Origin: Rhodamnia argentea
Lineage: Eukaryota > Streptophyta > Magnoliopsida > Myrtales > Myrtaceae
DNA: 64,000 bases
Direction: 5' to 3'
Assembly (NCBI RefSeq): GCF_020921035.1
Contig: NC_063151.1
Location: 23,938,934 to 24,002,933 of the forward strand
The first letter of the stretch is position 1. Every line of letters begins with the position of its first letter. The notes beneath the pieces are model-generated. The model searched no databases, was not told the origin of the DNA, and saw only the letters and a program-made list of their open reading frames with translations. Below are positions 61,101 through 64,000 of the stretch, one piece after another. Made by a program: the position numbers and the translations under genes.

Positions 61101-64000
61101 ATTGGAAAGAGAAGGTATGAATTAGTTGCTTCTGAAAACATTTGATTGTTATTTGTGCACTTAAAGGAAAATCTGATACCACTCAGTATTAATTCTTTGA
61201 TGTCTTCTAAACTCATCTTCTGTGGTGGAGCTGTGGGCTGAACTCTTCATTTTTAACGACTGTCAGTAATATACGTGATACAGAGCTACAAACCAAGTGG
61301 GCCAAATGTTGAGAATATGTGCTTTGAACAAGTATGGTTTAGGACTAGCAGTAACCCTTGATTCTTTCTATGGTAAAAGATTCCAAAAAGATTTTGTTTT
61401 TAGCTATTATTTGTACTGATTTTTGCTGCAGTTATTTTGTATATGTTTTCTCATCATCTCTAGATTTATTTCTGTTTCTAATCGATGGGTATGTACTCAT
61501 CTGGCTCCCATAGTGTTTACTTTCTTTCCATGGCTTCACGATGAAAGATGAGGGTAATATTTTGACGCGCTTCATGGTGTCTTATGTTGCACATGATACT
61601 GTAAGCAATAATCTGAAAATGATTTTTGCTGCTGACCAATTCCTAGAACGGTGTTAGGACTAGCATGGATGTCATTTTCGAATTAATATTTCATTCTAGC
61701 AGAAATGTCGGCTGGGTAATTAGCTTTCGCTAGTGTGATTGTTCAACTTTTCCTGAGTGATTACGGGGCTTGTTAAACAGGGTCATAGGTTGAAATTGAT
61801 TTCGCTAGTAGGTTCTTGAAATGATTTTTAATTCTGGGCGATTCTTAAAAGGGTGTTGGACTAGGATAAAGGTCGGCTGGTTTCCAATTCATATTCGTTT
61901 CTAATATGAAGGCCAACTTTTTTTGTTCAATTAGTGTATGTTTCTTTTCTAATGGAAAGATCATCTGCTTTTATTAAGTAACCGTCCCTAAAAGGTTAAG
62001 GTTCCAAGGCAGGAGGACATACATGGTTTTCAATCAATCAGCAAAGATTCCTCGACAAATCTGTAGTTTTTCAGTGCAGGTCAGAGTTGGTACTTATCAT
62101 TGGGATATGCCAGCTTAAAAAGTAGGATAATTGGTGCTTACTTAATGAAGTGGAAAGAATGATTATGTTTTTGTGCTCTAGTATTCATCTACGCCATGTA
62201 GTTATCTTTTACGCAACTGGTTGGACTCTTTCACCTCCATGGCCGTATACAATGAGGATGCTAAAGCTTTATTATCTTGCTTGGCCAGCGTGAACGGTGG
62301 CAAAAACCTATATTGCGGCGTCTCCAGGTTAGTTTCTCTTCATGAGCTTACATATAGACATACGAAGGATGGCTTGTTAATGACCATCACTTTAACGTCT
62401 TCCATGACATTTATGATACCTATTGGCTTCTTATGTCCTTTTTGTTCTTCTAATTTCCTCTTATGCAGCCTCCCCCACCAGTTAATGACACCAACCCCTA
62501 CAATGTCTTTAGACCCAGGGAGAAAGCCCATAGACTCCACACAAGAAGGGTAGTCAATTGTAGCACTTATGTCTTACTTTCTTCGCTATCATCATTATGA
62601 TCTGCCTTCCCATAGATCTCATAAGCTATGTGATGATCTTTTCAGATGCAACGGAGAGAAAATAATGTGCAATCATTTGAAAAGCTTCGTCAGGTCTGTA
62701 TAGCTAATGCCAAAAGTTCCCCCTTTTATAACATCGTCTTTTTTAGCTGGTTGAGAAATCATACATGCATAGATATTCTCCAGTATTGTTCTATTTGCTG
62801 TCCAGCAATCATGAGATTGGTTTCATACTTGGGATATAGAACATTTAATTAAATGGTTTTAGAAATTCGATAGACTTGAGGCATCCATCAGTAAATCATA
62901 GCTCTATTCCTTCTGGTTATGCAAAGGGGCTCAATTCTCTATGGTATAGTGGATGGTCCTTCCATACTACCTCATTATTGATTCTTGTTATTTCAAAAAA
63001 AAAAAAAAAAAAAAAGGAGGAAAGAAGCTGAAGCAATGTTTGAAAGATGAAGGCTTTGCATCAAAATTAAATATCAACAAAAGACGACTTAAATGACACC
63101 TGATTTTCCTCAAACTAAATGATTTTTTTCTTATGGAAACTTCGCGTTGGATCTTCTTGAGTTCATGTTTCATATTGGTCTTGCTGAAGGATCCACATAC
63201 AAATCGTCTATGACTTAAAGGACCAGGATGGTTTGAGCCAATAGGGTGAACTAAGTGGATTTGACTTTTTCTCTGATCGCTTGGAATTCTCCCAAGTAAC
63301 TTCTATATGCTTCAAACTATGATTCGCGCCTATCCTCTGGGTCTTTCTATAAGCAACATATAATTTTCTTTTTTTGGTCAGAAGCAACATATAAAAACAA
63401 TGGAGAAGCAAATTAAAGGGTATAACTAGATGGATCTTACTAGATGTTTCTATTTCCACAAGAGCTAATTTCTAACCTGGAGAGGTATTCTACTTATTAT
63501 TGACAAGAATGTCTGATATTCTCTAGCATACAGCCTTTCATTTTACAGGGGTTACAACCTATTTCAGCATGAATAATTAATTAAATCTGAACTTCAATAT
63601 GCATTGATCCACTTTGTTAACCTTTGCAACCTTAAGCTCTCTCTGAGAGTATTTATACATTTTGCCAGTCAAACATAGAAAATAGCTTTCTCCTCAGAAA
63701 TTTTACACGGGATGGAAATGTGAAATTCTCTGAAAGTAAATGCAAAAATTACTGACTAATACTTCAAAGCATGAGTTATGATGAGAGATTATGTGATGAA
63801 ATGATATCTGTTTTTCTAGTTAATACCATTGGATAGGGAAATACTTCTCAGAAATCTTGCCACATGAAGGATGACATCTCTCTAATTGTGAATCTTGCAC
63901 AAGAAATGCATGTAGAAATGGAGAAATGTAACGTCCAAAATCCTCTGACATGTGCTGAAAAAAATTGCATTCAAGCAAATCAACGTTCAGTGAGAAAAAA
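58189..64000 (+). CDS. EPL1: Enhancer-of-polycomb-like protein (EPL1), partial, continues past the window
   Basis: EPL1/EPL proteins scaffold the catalytic (Piccolo-like) module of the NuA4 histone acetyltransferase in the nucleus. Visible exons: 58189-58368, 58467-58599, 58700-58802, 59656-59779, 61049-61114, 62289-62327, 62469-62549, 62646-62693. They total 774 nt and 258 residues, all GT-AG. The start MSRLSFRPRPLDIHKKLPIV is the EPcA domain signature. EIPTPEYVVVDTYERDY, ARAELGEFIEYDLDNEDEDW, RERWQKPILRRLQ and FRPREKAHRLHTRR follow in family order. The last visible exon ends QSFEKLRQ with a GTCTGT donor. I found no further exon before 64000, so the next intron exceeds 1.3 kb and the C-terminal part is off-window. 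Intron 4 is about 1.27 kb and intron 5 about 1.17 kb. Confidence 0.9.
62694..64000 (+). other. EPL1: EPL1 intron 8 (incomplete) with tail-only insertion C and poly-A run
   Basis: No exon with the expected RRNLDQA-type continuation is seen. It holds a 20-bp-scale A-run at 62996-63015 and the 63351-63394 duplication structure. Confidence 0.55.
63351..63394. mobile_element. Tail-only retroposon footprint C
   Basis: The 13-bp word AAGCAACATATAA at 63351-63363 recurs exactly at 63382-63394. The spacer is TTTTCTTTTTTTGGTCAG (18 bp). It shares the TTTTTTTGGTC core with footprints A and B. Confidence 0.6.

Noticed and set aside
62221-62553. 110-codon frame starting MDSFTSMAVYNEDAK
   Set aside because: It crosses two real EPL1 exons in the wrong frame; the true exons are 62289-62327 and 62469-62549.

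Overview
This window is nuclear DNA from a flowering plant, most likely a woody eudicot. The signs are intron-rich genes with GT-AG junctions, plant-specific families (a CRINKLY4-related kinase, PARTING DANCERS, a DUF7705-type secreted protein, a clade-type PP2C), and AT-rich spacers filled with MITEs, a tRNA-derived SINE and broken hAT transposons. The repeat style and gene set would fit Myrtales (Eucalyptus and relatives), but I cannot prove the species. I see no rRNA gene, intact tRNA gene, CRISPR array or organellar insert.

Layout. 207-13052 (-): a 14-exon SCY1-like pseudokinase gene (SCYL2) with a SINE, a MITE and tandem duplications in its introns. 13.1-19.0 kb: repeat-rich spacer with three TIR elements. 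19.0-21.9 kb (+): decayed BED-finger hAT transposase. 22309-23754 (+): intronless, GC-rich, secreted LRR protein (DRT100-like). 24841-28944 (+): 11-exon mitochondrial methyltransferase of the NDUFAF5/At1g22800 type. 30120-33052 (+): 8-exon PARTING DANCERS (PTD), a meiotic crossover factor. 34748-37942 (+): 4-exon secreted protein of unknown function. 39390-45226 (+): 9-exon D-2-hydroxyacid dehydrogenase-like protein. 47051-49390 (+): intronless CRINKLY4-related receptor kinase. 50492-52290 (-): 4-exon PP2C with a probable acylated N-terminus. 54.4-57.5 kb: a MITE relative of the SCYL2 intronic one, then a second hAT relic on the minus strand. 58189 to beyond 64000 (+): Enhancer-of-polycomb-like gene (EPL1), cut by the window edge.

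The genes do not form a pathway. They cover trafficking, complex I assembly, meiosis, cell-surface signalling, dephosphorylation and histone acetylation, as expected for a euchromatic plant segment. I reconstructed exon models by hand from splice signals, reading frame and family resemblance. Summed exon lengths are multiples of three in every complete gene.

The most interesting signal is a set of three 15-18 bp insertions, each a T-tract ending in GGTC and each flanked by a perfect 13-17 bp direct repeat (29.97, 57.84 and 63.37 kb). They look like tail-only retroposon insertions. Also notable: the two hAT relics share one stop codon, so the defect may predate both copies.
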